A DNA stretch of 52,232 nucleotides from an uncultured Lachnospiraceae bacterium (GCA_910577175.1 CAJTLU010000018.1:1-52232); one strand, 5' to 3'. Numbered from the stretch's first letter, positions 42,128 through 51,289 are shown. A program made the numbers and translations. The notes: generated by a model from the letters alone, not told the origin.

Positions 42128-44509
42128 TTAAAACTCTACAATGGTCACTCCGTGGTCACCCTCGCCGAATGCTCCGACCCGGTAGCTCTTGACATAGCGC
42201 ACGCGTTTCAGGTACTGATGCACCGCATCCCGCAGTGCGCCCGTACCGCGCCCATGAATAATCGTTACCTGCGGCAGATGCGCCAGATACGCATCGTCCA
42301 GATACTTTTCCAAAACCGGAAGCGCTTCGTCTACACGCATCCCGATTAAATTGCACTCCGGGCTGATACTCATGCTCTTGCTCATTTTTATCTTCCCGGT
42401 CTCTGTTCTCGTTTTCTTCTCCGGCTCCTGTTCCGGCTCTGCCGGCTCGATGTCTTTTAAGCTCACCTGTGTGCGCAAAGCTCCCATCTGCACATACAGC
42501 TCTCCTTTGGCATTCGGAAGCGTTGCAACCGTTCCAGTCAGGTTAAGGCTCAACACATGAACCGTATCGCCTACCTTAATTTCCTCTGCGGCAATCTGTT
42601 TCTTCTGTTTATGATTCTTCTTGCGCTTTACGGCAAGCAGGTTCTCCTTCTCCCCGAGCTTCTCCCGGAGCCCGGCACGTTCCAGTTCCATGTCGCGCCC
42701 GGCGCCGCTCTGCTCCCACTTGTTAAACTTCTTTATCGTAGCATCCGCATAGTCCTTTGCTTCCTGCAAAATATCCTTTGCCTGCTCGTTTGCCTCCCGC
42801 AGCACACGCTCCTTTGCCGCATCCAGACGCTCATTCTTCTCAGTGAGCTTCTGTCTCAACTTTTCCGCCTCAGCAAGACGCTTTGCTGCTTCCTCCGCAT
42901 CCCGCTCCGTCGCAAGCCGCTTTCTCTCAAGGTCTGCAATCACATCCTCAAAGCTCTGGTCCTTTACCCCGATAAAGCCCCTTGCCTCCTCAATAATCCG
43001 TTCAGAAAGCCCAAGCTTTTTTGAAATGGCAAAAGCATTGCTCTTTCCCGGAATCCCAATTAGCAGCCGGTATGTCGGACGGAGCGTCTCCACGGAAAAC
43101 TCGCAGCATGCATTGGAGACCCCTTCCGTGGAAAGGGCAAATATTTTCAGCTCACTGTAATGCGTCGTTGCCATCGTCCGGATTCCCTTCCGGTGCAGAT
43201 GCGTTAAAATTGCCATTGCAAGCGCAGCGCCCTCAGTCGGGTCCGTTCCTGCCCCAAGCTCGTCAAACAGCACAAGGGAATGCTCATCTGCCTTTTCCAG
43301 AATAGAAACGGTATTTGTCATATGGGAGGAAAAGGTACTAAGGCTCTGCTCGATGCTCTGCTCATCCCCGATATCGGCAAAGACATCGTGAAATACCGCA
43401 AGCTCAGAGCCATCAAACGCAGGAATGTGAAGCCCCGCCTGTCCCATCAGGGTAAGCAGGCCTACCATCTTTAAGGAAACCGTCTTACCTCCCGTATTCG
43501 GTCCCGTAATGACAAGCAGGGAAAACTCCCCGCCTAAATAAATATCAATCGGCACTACCTTATGCGCGTCAATCAGCGGATGACGCCCCTTTTTGATATT
43601 GATATAGCCGTTTTCGTTAAACTTCGGCTCAACCGCCTTCATCCCCTTAGAAAGCGCCGCTCTCGCAAAAATGAAATCCAGCTCGGTCAGCGTCTGCATA
43701 TTGTACGCAAGATTTTCTACATGCTCCGCCGCATAGGCAGAAAGCTCCGCCAGAATTTTTTCAATCTCCGCCTTCTCTTTTTCCGCCAGCTCTGCCAGCT
43801 CATTGTTCAGCTTTACCACTGCCATCGGCTCGATAAAAACCGTCGAACCCTTTGAGGAACGGTCGTGAATCATGCCCGAAAACTTCCCCTGGTACTCCTG
43901 CTTTACCGGCAAACAATACCTGCCGTTGCGCATTGTAACCAGCGCATCCTGCAGCATCAGCTTATTGTCCTGCGCATTTACAATAGAGGAAAGCTGCTCC
44001 CTGATTCTGTCATTGACAAGGTGCATCTGCCGGCGTACCTGCTTCAGTCCCGCACTCGCATCATCTGCAATCTCTTCCTCGGATAAAATACAACGCTGAA
44101 TCTCATTGTTCAGCGCTACCAGCGGCTCCAACAGGGAGAAGCGTTCCGAAAGAGAATCCTCGGTCTCCTCCTGCCCGCCGGTTCCATATTGTTTTACCCG
44201 CAGGGTCGCCGTCAGCACCGAACTGATTTTTAACAGCTCCGCTGCCAGCAAGGAAGACCCTACCTCCAAAAGCTTTACCGTACCTCCGATTTCCGGGAGG
44301 CCGTGAAACGAAAGTCCGCCCTTTTTCAAAATCCGCGCAAGCGCATCCGAGGTCTCGGTCTGCAAAGAGCGGATTACAGAAAGCTCCGTCTGCGGCTTTA
44401 ACTCCGCACACAGCCTTTTCCCTGGCTCCGAGCCTGCAAACTGCTGCAGACGCTCTATTATTTTTCCATATTCCAGCGTACGCAACGCCTTTTCATTGAT
44501 ACTCGCCAT
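42128..44509 (-). CDS. mutS2: endonuclease MutS2 / RqcU
   Basis: The 793-residue protein has a MutS core and lever domains, the ATPase (VITGPNTGGKTVSLKMVGLL Walker A, LFDELGAGTDPTEGAALA Walker B, TTHYSELK), a long coiled coil (about 515-625), a KOW-like segment and a C-terminal Smr nuclease domain (MRVDEALPVLEKYL; IIHGRGTGALRDAV). In Firmicutes it separates collided ribosomes and suppresses recombination. GAAGTAAGAGG precedes the ATG at 44509; a start at 44551 is less likely. Confidence 0.95.
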   Translation of the reverse strand: MASINEKALRTLEYGKIIERLQQFAGSEPGKRLCAELKPQTELSVIRSLQTETSDALARILKKGGLSFHGLPEIGGTVKLLEVGSSLLAAELLKISSVLTATLRVKQYGTGGQEETEDSLSERFSLLEPLVALNNEIQRCILSEEEIADDASAGLKQVRRQMHLVNDRIREQLSSIVNAQDNKLMLQDALVTMRNGRYCLPVKQEYQGKFSGMIHDRSSKGSTVFIEPMAVVKLNNELAELAEKEKAEIEKILAELSAYAAEHVENLAYNMQTLTELDFIFARAALSKGMKAVEPKFNENGYINIKKGRHPLIDAHKVVPIDIYLGGEFSLLVITGPNTGGKTVSLKMVGLLTLMGQAGLHIPAFDGSELAVFHDVFADIGDEQSIEQSLSTFSSHMTNTVSILEKADEHSLVLFDELGAGTDPTEGAALAMAILTHLHRKGIRTMATTHYSELKIFALSTEGVSNACCEFSVETLRPTYRLLIGIPGKSNAFAISKKLGLSERIIEEARGFIGVKDQSFEDVIADLERKRLATERDAEEAAKRLAEAEKLRQKLTEKNERLDAAKERVLREANEQAKDILQEAKDYADATIKKFNKWEQSGAGRDMELERAGLREKLGEKENLLAVKRKKNHKQKKQIAAEEIKVGDTVHVLSLNLTGTVATLPNAKGELYVQMGALRTQVSLKDIEPAEPEQEPEKKTRTETGKIKMSKSMSISPECNLIGMRVDEALPVLEKYLDDAYLAHLPQVTIIHGRGTGALRDAVHQYLKRVRYVKSYRVGAFGEGDHGVTIVEF

Positions 44510-44547
44510 AACATAACTACCTCTTACTTCAATCAAATGCCCGCCGG

Positions 44548-45057
44548 TCACTCTCCGTCAACCATGCTCCAGCTGTGGCGGTGCAGCTCTCCCTGCATCT
44601 GCATATGAGCAAACCCGTTCTGTCTCAATGCCTCATATGTAACAATCGCCACGGAATTGGAAAGGTTCAGCGAGCGTATTTTCTCCAACATCGGAATCCG
44701 GATACAGCGCTCCTTATCCTGCATTAACAGCTCCTCCGGAATCCCGGCGCTCTCTTTCCCGAACATAAGGTAAGCGTCCTGTTCAAAGGACACCTCTGTA
44801 TACAGCTTCCTTCCTTTTGTTGTTGCCATGTAAGGTCTGGCTCCCGGATTTTTTGCAAGAAACTCCTCGTAGCTTTTGTATACCGAAAGGTCGATTTCCT
44901 TCCAGTAATCCATTCCTGCGCGCCGCACCGCCTTCTCCGAAATATCAAAGCCTAACGGCTCAATCAGATGCAGCCTGCTGCCGGTAGCAACGCAGGTCCT
45001 GCCGATATTTCCGGTATTCGCCGGAATCTCCGGCTCCAATAAAACAATATTTAACAT
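44548..45057 (-). CDS. trmL: tRNA (cytidine(34)-2'-O)-methyltransferase TrmL
   Basis: The 169-residue SPOUT enzyme methylates the wobble nucleotide of tRNA-Leu. It has IVLLEPEIPANTGNIGRTC at the N-terminus, YLMFGKESAGIPEELL and the knotted SAM loop IRSLNLSNSVAIVTYEAL. AGGAG precedes the ATG at 45057 with 5-nt spacing. The next gene, mutS2, starts 38 bp downstream. Confidence 0.95.
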   Translation of the reverse strand: MLNIVLLEPEIPANTGNIGRTCVATGSRLHLIEPLGFDISEKAVRRAGMDYWKEIDLSVYKSYEEFLAKNPGARPYMATTKGRKLYTEVSFEQDAYLMFGKESAGIPEELLMQDKERCIRIPMLEKIRSLNLSNSVAIVTYEALRQNGFAHMQMQGELHRHSWSMVDGE

Positions 45058-45091
45058 CATGTCTCCTATACGATAAAGCAAAAGGGTGAAG

Positions 45092-45562
45092 CTATTCACC
45101 CTTAATCGACACATTAATCTCTATTACTTTTCCGTCCTCAAGCGTCAGCGGAATACTGACATTTGCCGCATAGCTTGTAGAAAACACTACGTCGCCGAAG
45201 CATACGGCGGGAGGCGTAATATCAATCCCGATCCCTTTTGTAGAAAATATCGTAGCAGAATTTCCAAGAATCATATTTCCAAGCTCGCAGATTGCACTGG
45301 TTGACATCTCGTTCATTTCTGTTACCGGCATCATCATCATCTTAGAGGCAATTTCACAGGCCACCTCATTCTGGAACGCAATCATAACCTGTCCCTTCAT
45401 CTCCCCGGTAACACCAATCATAATAATCAGCGAATCTTTTACAAATGCTACGTCCTTCTTGACGGAAGGCTTTCCTATCTTTGCCTCTATGCCAAAATCA
45501 TGCAGTACTTTCACTGCCCCTGCTAAAAAAGGATTTACATATTCCACATTAAGTGCTGCCAT
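45092..45562 (-). CDS. cheX: CheX-like chemotaxis phosphatase
   Basis: The 156-residue protein matches CheX: the opening LNVEYVNPFLAGAVKVLHDF and the phosphatase signature E-x-x-N in ICELGNMILGN. CheX removes phosphate from CheY. GGAGG lies 9 nt before the ATG at 45562. No other chemotaxis gene is nearby, and in this family the isolated gene may act in other signalling. Confidence 0.88.
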   Translation of the reverse strand: MAALNVEYVNPFLAGAVKVLHDFGIEAKIGKPSVKKDVAFVKDSLIIMIGVTGEMKGQVMIAFQNEVACEIASKMMMMPVTEMNEMSTSAICELGNMILGNSATIFSTKGIGIDITPPAVCFGDVVFSTSYAANVSIPLTLEDGKVIEINVSIKGE

Positions 45563-45623
45563 GAACAACTGCCTCCATTTCACTTTTCTTCTTTGGAGTC
45601 TCCTGCGACCTGTTATGACCTGT

Positions 45624-45652
45624 ATTGTATCACATTCTGGGGCTTATTGCAA
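45624..45652 (-). promoter_or_regulatory. promoter of the cheX-trmL-mutS2 run
   Basis: TTGCAA (45647-45652) and TACAAT (45624-45629) on the minus strand are 17 bp apart. The -35 is inside the last codons of sigH. Confidence 0.65.
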
Positions 45653-46289
45653 GCACCGTTTTCAGCTTCTTCCGAATCCTCTGCAGTGCATTATCAATCG
45701 ACTTCGGCTCCTTTCCCATGAGCTGTGCAATTTGCTGGTACGGGAACCCGGCGGTATAGTACGCAAGTACCTGCTGCTCCATACTGCTAAGATGCGACTC
45801 CACCTCTTCTAAAAGCTGGACGCTGCGTTCCCTGTCAATCACCGAGTTCTCCGGATTCTTCTGCCAGTAGTCCACGCTCTCATACTTCTTTGCGGCAGCT
45901 CCGGAACGCCCGACCTCCTCTTCCCCTTCCACCAGGTCAATCGAAACATAATTATTTAGCGGCTGGTTCTTTTTTGTATTGGAATACTTGATTGCCGTAT
46001 ACATCTGCCGGCTCACACAGAGTCCGGCAAATGCGGAAAACGACTCATTTTTCTCCGGCTTGTACTCACGAATTGCCTTAAAGAGACCAATCATCCCCTC
46101 CTGTATTAAGTCCTCCTTATCCGCGCCGACCAGATACAATGCCGTAGCCTTGCTTCTCACCATATTTTTATAGCGGTTCAGCATTTCCTCCATGGCTGCA
46201 TTCTCTCCCTTCTGACAGCGTAGAATCAGCTCGCGCTCCGGCACATCGGAAATCCCGTTTTTCTGTTCACTTGCCTCGTAGCCTGTCAT
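45630..46289 (-). CDS. sigH: RNA polymerase sigma-H factor
   Basis: The 219-residue protein has sigma-70 region 2 (MVRSKATALYLVGADKEDLIQEGMIGLFKAIREY) and region 4 (LSSMEQQVLAYYTAGFPYQQIAQLMGKEPKSIDNALQRIRKKL), at sigma-H length. It directs early sporulation and transition-phase transcription. GAGGAGG fixes the start at 46289. It is the last gene of the cysE-cysS-mrnC-rlmB-yacP-sigH order known from B. subtilis and overlaps yacP. Confidence 0.93.
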   Translation of the reverse strand: MTGYEASEQKNGISDVPERELILRCQKGENAAMEEMLNRYKNMVRSKATALYLVGADKEDLIQEGMIGLFKAIREYKPEKNESFSAFAGLCVSRQMYTAIKYSNTKKNQPLNNYVSIDLVEGEEEVGRSGAAAKKYESVDYWQKNPENSVIDRERSVQLLEEVESHLSSMEQQVLAYYTAGFPYQQIAQLMGKEPKSIDNALQRIRKKLKTVLAISPRM

Positions 46290-46299
46290 ACCTTCCTCC

Positions 46300-46824
46300 T
46301 CACTCATCCTCAAGAAGCCGCATCCGTTCCAGCATTTCCGCAGTTTCCCGCGGAAGGGAATCCAAAAGAACATTCCGTTTTCCGGGTCTTGCCTTTTTCT
46401 CCTCCATGACGGCATGCATATCCCGCTCCGCCTGCTCGATTTCATGCCGCAGCTCCTTTGCCGTCATACGCGCGGCGCCTCCCGCAAGGATAATCATCTG
46501 CTCCAGCCCGTCCCCGGTTGCTACCCTGAGCGTATACTTGCCGCTCATCTGCCACGACACGGCTTCAATAAAGCTGTCTGCGGTCATAGCCTCCTTCGTA
46601 TAGACAATATCAATTCCGCCATAATGCACGACGCTTCCGGTGCTTCCCTTTGCCTTGTAGCCGTCAAACACCAGAATAATATCATTTTTGCGGAACGCCT
46701 GATAATTCACAAGCATGTCCGCAAGCCGGATACGTGCAGCCTCCAGGTCCTCCTCGGAAAGTTTGCGCAACACGGGCCATGCAAATATAATATTATATCC
46801 ATCCACCAGCAGAATCTCCCGCAT
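46300..46824 (-). CDS. yacP: NYN-domain endoribonuclease Rae1/YacP
   Basis: The 174-residue protein has the NYN/PIN acidic site motifs LLVDGYNII (Asp8), ILVFDGYKAKGS and RVATGDGLEQMIIL. B. subtilis Rae1 cuts mRNA in the ribosomal A site. The C-terminal half is a charged helix. It overlaps the sigH region upstream of its start. In the 117 bp before it a hairpin (TTGGCAT/ATGCCAA, 46855-46873) has no T-run. Confidence 0.9.
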   Translation of the reverse strand: MREILLVDGYNIIFAWPVLRKLSEEDLEAARIRLADMLVNYQAFRKNDIILVFDGYKAKGSTGSVVHYGGIDIVYTKEAMTADSFIEAVSWQMSGKYTLRVATGDGLEQMIILAGGAARMTAKELRHEIEQAERDMHAVMEEKKARPGKRNVLLDSLPRETAEMLERMRLLEDE

Positions 46825-46941
46825 GCTGCGCCTCCTTTCCCGTAATTCTTGCGTTTTGGCATTTCATATGCCAATTTACACCCCGTGGAGCGTACTACAG
46901 CTCACGCGCTTACACCCCGCCGGAATCCGGCGCCTCTGCCG

Positions 46942-47685
46942 TCACCCGAAGGAACGCTGCCGTACAATTTCGTAAGCCAGCACCCCCGCTGCCACCGAAG
47001 CGTTCAGGGAATCGATATTTCCCTTCATTGGTATACTGGCAGTATAATCGCAGTTTTCCCTTACCAACCTGCTTACGCCTTCGCCCTCATTTCCAATCAC
47101 AAGCCCGATTGGCCCGCGCAGGTTCTGACGGTACATCACATCTCCGTCCATCGCTGCACATACAAACCAGATTCCTTCCTTTTTCAGCTCTTCCATCGTC
47201 TGTACCAGATTGGTCACCTTTGCTACCGGCGTATAGTTTAACGCCCCGGCGCTGACTTTTGCTACGGTTGCAGTAAGACCTGCTGCCCGGCGCTTCGGAA
47301 TAATAACGCCATGGGCCCCCGCAAGGTTCGCCGTACGGATAATTGCCCCCAGATTGTGCGGGTCTTCAATCCCATCTAACAAAAACAGAAACGGCTCTTC
47401 TCCCTTTTCCCTTGCTGCGGAAAGAATATCAGACACCTCTGCATATTCATACGCCGCCGCATAGGCAATGACGCCCTGGTGCTTTCCTGTTGTGGAAATC
47501 TGGTCCAGACGCTCCTTTTTCACAAACGATACTACCGCATTTTGCTTTTTGGCTTCCTTTAATATGGTACTGACTGCGCCTTCCTTATTTCCCTCTGCTA
47601 TAAGCAGCCGGTCAATCGTCTTTCCGGAACGAAACGCCTCCAGTACCGCATTTCTTCCTTCTATCGTCAATTCTTCATATCGCAT
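46942..47685 (-). CDS. rlmB: 23S rRNA (guanosine(2251)-2'-O)-methyltransferase RlmB
   Basis: The 247-residue SPOUT enzyme has an N-terminal substrate-binding domain (IEGRNAVLEAFRSGKTIDRL) and the knotted SAM domain (FLLDGIEDPHNLGAIIRTA; GLVIGNEGEGVSRLV; IPMKGNIDSLNASVAAGV). It methylates the 23S rRNA P-loop. GGAGG precedes the ATG. It overlaps mrnC by 19 bp. Confidence 0.95.
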   Translation of the reverse strand: MRYEELTIEGRNAVLEAFRSGKTIDRLLIAEGNKEGAVSTILKEAKKQNAVVSFVKKERLDQISTTGKHQGVIAYAAAYEYAEVSDILSAAREKGEEPFLFLLDGIEDPHNLGAIIRTANLAGAHGVIIPKRRAAGLTATVAKVSAGALNYTPVAKVTNLVQTMEELKKEGIWFVCAAMDGDVMYRQNLRGPIGLVIGNEGEGVSRLVRENCDYTASIPMKGNIDSLNASVAAGVLAYEIVRQRSFG

Positions 47686-48125
47686 CGCTCTGTCTCCTCC
47701 GTCATTCCCGCCTTTGCCATCTGCAGCATGCGCTCTGTCTGTCCCGTCAGATACCAGTAGCCGAACAATGCCTCAAAGCCGGTAGCCACTCTGTAATCCC
47801 CGATTGCGGCATTCTTTGCACTGGTATAGGACTTGGCGTTCCGCCCGCGTCGGAACACCGACATCTCCTCTTCCGTCAGCCGTTCCCTGATGCGGTCATA
47901 TGCCTCCTTCTGCGCCCCCGCCTTTACCAGATTGCTTGCCCGCTTATGCAGCAGGTTCACCGGCGCATTGCCCTGCCCCACAAGAACCGTGCGGACAATA
48001 ATTTCGTACACCGCGTCTCCGATATAGGCAAGGGTCAGAGGCGAGTAGGTCTTGATATCCTGTTCTGTCAAGGAGAACACCTCTCCAATCTGCTCCCTCA
48101 TCTCAGGGTTTATACCAGCTCCCAT
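47667..48125 (-). CDS. mrnC: Mini-ribonuclease 3
   Basis: The 152-residue protein is an RNase III catalytic domain without the dsRNA-binding domain: YIGDAVYEIIVRTVLV near the start, and FEALFGYWYLTG at the end. It matures 23S rRNA. GAGAGGG precedes the ATG, which overlaps the cysS end by 16 bp. Confidence 0.95.
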   Translation of the reverse strand: MGAGINPEMREQIGEVFSLTEQDIKTYSPLTLAYIGDAVYEIIVRTVLVGQGNAPVNLLHKRASNLVKAGAQKEAYDRIRERLTEEEMSVFRRGRNAKSYTSAKNAAIGDYRVATGFEALFGYWYLTGQTERMLQMAKAGMTEETERCDMKN

Positions 48126-49537
48126 ACAACGCCCTCTCTCGTATCCTTAATTACAACGCCCCTTGCAAGCAGCTCCTCCCGGATAGCATCCGCTTTTGCA
48201 AAATCCTTCGCCTTCTTTGCTTCTTTGCGCTCTTCGATTTTTTCAAGGATAAATGCGGTCAGCTCCTCATCAGCAGTATTCTGTGCATTTGCGCCTGCGG
48301 CGTTTTCCCCTGCGGTAAGGTCTAACCCTAATACCTCGTCCATTTCCCGGACCAGGGCAAGCTTTGTCGTATCGTTCATGTCATCCTTTAATACATCATA
48401 CACTACCGTAAGCGCACTTGAGGTATTGATATCGTTTTCTAACGCCTCTAAAAACTTCTCCCGGTATGTCTCCTTTTTTGCCGCATCTGCTTCTCCGTCA
48501 TCCTTTAGTGCCGCCACTCTCTTTACTAACTTCTGATAAGCCGCCGCTACCTGGTCCAGCACTTCATAGGAAAACTCAAGCGGCTTGCGGTAGTGGGACT
48601 GTAAGCAGAACATCCGGTAAACTAACGGATTGTACCCCTTTTCTTCTAACAGGGACACCGTAAGGAAGTCGCCGCTTGACTTACTCATCTTACCGGAACG
48701 GTCATTTAAGTGATGCACATGGAACCAGTAGTTACACCACTTATGTCCGAGATAAGCTTCACTCTGTGCAATCTCGTTTGTATGATGCGGAAAAATATTG
48801 TCCACGCCGCCGCAGTGGATATCCATATCCTCCCCCAGATGCTTAATAGAAATCCCGGAGCATTCAATATGCCAGCCCGGATACCCGACGCCCCACGGGC
48901 TGTCCCACTTGAGCTCCTGCGCATCAAACTTCGACTTCGTAAACCAGAGCACGAAATCGCTTTTATTTTTCTTGTTCTCGTCCTGCTCCACATCATCCCG
49001 CACGCCTACCAGCAGCTCCTTCTCACTCTGGCTGGAAAATACATAGTAATCTTCTAACTTTGAAGTATCAAAATACACGTTGCCGCCCGCCACATAGGCA
49101 TAGCCCTTTTCTAACAGCACCTCTACGATATGGATAAAATCAGAAATACAATTGGTTGCCGGCTCCACCACATCCGGCGTCTTGATATTCAGTTTTTTAC
49201 AGTCCGAAAAGAACGCATCCGTATAAAACTTTGCAATCTCCATAACACTCTTATTCTCACGCTTTGCGCCCTTTAACATTTTATCCTCGCCGGTATCCGC
49301 ATCACTGGAAAGATGCCCGACATCCGTAATATTCATCACACGCTTTACGTCATAGCCCGCAAACCGCAGCGACTTTTCCAGAACATCCTCCATAATATAG
49401 CTGCGCAGATTTCCAATATGTGCAAAATGATACACGGTCGGACCGCAGGTATACATCTTTACTTTTCCGTCCGCATTCGGCACAAACGGAGTTACCTTTC
49501 TTGTCAACGTGTTAAATAACTGAAACTTGTTCTCCAT
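48110..49537 (-). CDS. cysS: cysteinyl-tRNA synthetase
   Basis: The 475-residue class I synthetase has CGPTVYHFAHIGNLRSY (HIGH motif and zinc Cys), WHIECSGIS with zinc ligands, and KMSKSSGDF (KMSKS loop). It charges tRNA-Cys. GAAGAGGAG precedes the ATG. It is the second gene behind the Cys T-box. Confidence 0.97.
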   Translation of the reverse strand: MENKFQLFNTLTRKVTPFVPNADGKVKMYTCGPTVYHFAHIGNLRSYIMEDVLEKSLRFAGYDVKRVMNITDVGHLSSDADTGEDKMLKGAKRENKSVMEIAKFYTDAFFSDCKKLNIKTPDVVEPATNCISDFIHIVEVLLEKGYAYVAGGNVYFDTSKLEDYYVFSSQSEKELLVGVRDDVEQDENKKNKSDFVLWFTKSKFDAQELKWDSPWGVGYPGWHIECSGISIKHLGEDMDIHCGGVDNIFPHHTNEIAQSEAYLGHKWCNYWFHVHHLNDRSGKMSKSSGDFLTVSLLEEKGYNPLVYRMFCLQSHYRKPLEFSYEVLDQVAAAYQKLVKRVAALKDDGEADAAKKETYREKFLEALENDINTSSALTVVYDVLKDDMNDTTKLALVREMDEVLGLDLTAGENAAGANAQNTADEELTAFILEKIEERKEAKKAKDFAKADAIREELLARGVVIKDTREGVVWELV

Positions 49538-49770
49538 GTCATACTCCTCTTCTTTTCGTTGCTTTCTGTTATTCTTTGTTGCTTTCTATTTCTTTCTGTT
49601 ACTTTTTATTACATTTCTATTATCTTCGTTGCTTTTTATTGCTTCTCGTCCGCTTATTTCATTCTTCTGTTTCTTTTCGTTGCCTTTTGTTTCGTTTGCT
49701 CCTTGTGCTGTTTTCTTATCTTTTGTGCCCCTGCTGCCCGTTCTCTCACGCTCTATCTGCTTCTATGCCA
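49538..49770 (-). other. cysE-cysS intergenic polypurine tract
   Basis: The coding strand is almost only A and G for about 170 bp, with GAAAGCAAC-type units repeated irregularly. No start codon, hairpin or terminator is seen. An open frame here has no usable start. It looks like an unstructured mRNA spacer with the cysS ribosome binding site at its end. Confidence 0.5.
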
Positions 49771-50433
49771 TCATTCCTTCTTTTTATCAAGCATAGCATA
49801 AATCTCTTTTATCTGCTCTCTCAATTTGGTATTTTCCTGCTGCAGACGGTCGATTTCCATCATAACAGGGTTCGGAAGATGCACCTGGTCCAAATCTTCC
49901 CGCGGAACCCGCTTATTATCCCGCTTTACTACAATTCCCGGCACACCTACTACCGTAGAATTCGGCGGAATCTCTTTTAACACGACGGAGCCTGCGCCGA
50001 TTTTAGAATTCTCCCCGACCGTAAACGAACCAAGCACCTTTGCCCCGGCGCTAATCATCACATTGTCCCCTATCGTCGGATGACGCTTCCCTTGCTCTTT
50101 TCCAGTGCCGCCTAACGTCACCCCTTGATAAAGCGTCACATTATCTCCGATTATCGCGGTTTCCCCGATTACAACCCCATGGCCGTGGTCAATAAACAGC
50201 CCCTTTCCAATCTGTGCGCCCGGATGAATCTCGATTCCGGTCTTTCTGGCAGTCCGCTGGGAATACCACCGCGCCAGAAAATAATGCTTCTTCAAATATA
50301 ATTTATGCGCCAGACGATGCCGTAAAATCGCCCGGAAGCTCGGGTACAAAAACACTTCCCATGAGGTTTTAATCGCCGCATCCCGTTCTTTTATCACTTG
50401 CATTTCTTCCTTGACATATTGAATAAAACCCAT
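49771..50433 (-). CDS. cysE: serine O-acetyltransferase
   Basis: The 220-residue hexapeptide-repeat enzyme makes O-acetylserine for cysteine synthesis. It has the N-terminal helical domain (YPSFRAILRHRLAHKLYL) and the catalytic beta-helix (IGKGLFIDHGHGVVIGETA, with the active-site Asp-His; LGGTGKEQGKRHPTIGDNV). The C-terminal tail is an extra coiled coil (EIDRLQQENTKLREQIKEIY). AAAGGAGG supports the start at 50433. T-box regulated. Confidence 0.96.
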   Translation of the reverse strand: MGFIQYVKEEMQVIKERDAAIKTSWEVFLYPSFRAILRHRLAHKLYLKKHYFLARWYSQRTARKTGIEIHPGAQIGKGLFIDHGHGVVIGETAIIGDNVTLYQGVTLGGTGKEQGKRHPTIGDNVMISAGAKVLGSFTVGENSKIGAGSVVLKEIPPNSTVVGVPGIVVKRDNKRVPREDLDQVHLPNPVMMEIDRLQQENTKLREQIKEIYAMLDKKKE

Positions 50434-50460
50434 AGAAACCTCCTTTTCTTTCCTGTGGAG

Positions 50461-50645
50461 TCCGCACAAAATCGAGTAGGAAAGATTCTTCTTTCCCTAC
50501 TTGTCGCGCGCCCCATGCGCCGCTTCTGCGGCATACTTCCTCTGCATGGGGCTGTGCACAATCGAGTAGGGAAGATTTTCTCCCTACTCGCCGCGCCGCC
50601 GCGGATGCCCGTAAGGGCATAACTTCCTTTCCGCGGCGTGTGCAT
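50461..50645. repeat. tandem two-hairpin repeat in the cysE leader
   Basis: Two units of about 92 bp each contain one GTAGGGA-type hairpin and one GC-rich branched hairpin. Unit 2: CGAGTAGGGA (50563-50572) pairs with 50581-50590, and CGCCGCGG (50597-50604) with 50631-50638, enclosing ATGCCC-GTAA-GGGCAT. Unit 1: GCCCCATGC (50510-50518) pairs with 50544-50552 around GCCGC-TTCT-GCGGC. Loop sequences (AAGATT; CATA-CTTCCT) are shared while stem bases differ between units. Confidence 0.75.
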
Positions 50646-50906
50646 AAAAACAAAACACCTCTTCTTACGAAGAGGTGACAATGCACGGTTCCACTCTGCT
50701 TTTACAGATTACCACGCTAAGCACAAGGTAATCCGCTCTCTCTGCATGTTAACGGCTGCCGCCGTACAAGGCTACCCGCGCTACGCGCTCACCCGTCCGC
50801 TCCGAAATGCACTTCACCAAAACCGCCTGCGAAAAGCGCTTTCAGCCGATGACGCTTCCTCTCTGCCGCCGCACCTTTGGTTACTCTTTTCTTCACTGCG
50901 TTTCCT
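50646..50906 (-). ncRNA. T-box riboswitch, cysteine specific
   Basis: On the minus strand the T-box sequence AGAGTGGAACCGTGC (complement of 50683-50697) precedes a terminator stem (50656-50677, CACCTCTT...AAGAGGTG) and a T-rich run (50646-50655). A Stem I with GGAAGCGTCATC-like AG bulge lies upstream. The specifier loop reads GAAGTGCATTTC with TGC (complement of 50809-50811), a Cys codon followed by A. Uncharged tRNA-Cys would antiterminate and switch on cysE-cysS and genes beyond. Confidence 0.88.
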
Positions 50907-50912
50907 TCCCTC

Positions 50913-50942
50913 ATTATATGCAAAAAAGACCGGTTTTGTCAA
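50913..50942 (-). promoter_or_regulatory. promoter of the T-box cysE-cysS operon
   Basis: Consensus TTGACA (50937-50942) and TATAAT (50913-50918) on the minus strand are separated by 18 bp. The transcript should start near 50906. Confidence 0.88.
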
Positions 50943-50980
50943 TAGCTTGAAAACTTGAGTTCTGCATTTTGTATGCCGCG

Positions 50981-51289
50981 TTATGTCCCGGAGGCCTGCC
51001 ACCGCTTCGGCGTCGCCGGGCAGCTGTTCTTTTTTACCGCGGCCCGCAGCTCCACATAGCAGCCGCAAAGCCTGCACATACCATCCAACAGGTTATCACA
51101 TGCTTTGCACAGGGCAAGCCGCTTCTCGTAGTCTTCTCCCTGACAGCGCAGGTCTTCGTCCATCAGCTCGATACGCTCATACATATTCCGGTAGCTTTCC
51201 TCCAGCGCCCCGTTCTCCATCATTTCCCGCAGCAGACACTTCCGGCAAAACCTTTTTCCATCCGGCGCTGCCCCTGTACTATTCTCCAT
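50981..51289 (-). CDS. DUF6171-like Cys-rich protein
   Basis: The 102-residue protein has CRKCLL near residue 15, then CKACDNLLDGMCRLCGCYVELRA at 61-83 and a final Cys-Pro, giving four or more Cys pairs that fit a zinc ribbon. This matches short proteins grouped as DUF6171 in Clostridia. The function is unknown. It overlaps the DUF951 gene by 11 bp and they should be expressed together. Confidence 0.8.
   Translation of the reverse strand: MENSTGAAPDGKRFCRKCLLREMMENGALEESYRNMYERIELMDEDLRCQGEDYEKRLALCKACDNLLDGMCRLCGCYVELRAAVKKNSCPATPKRWQASGT

Noticed and set aside
42128..44551. Use of the upstream start at 44551 for mutS2
   Set aside because: The first 14 codons overlap the trmL stop region and lack a good ribosome binding site; 44509 has one.
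46290..46445. N-terminal extension of sigma-H
   Set aside because: It lies in yacP on the same strand; GAGGAGG before 46289 and family length support the shorter form.
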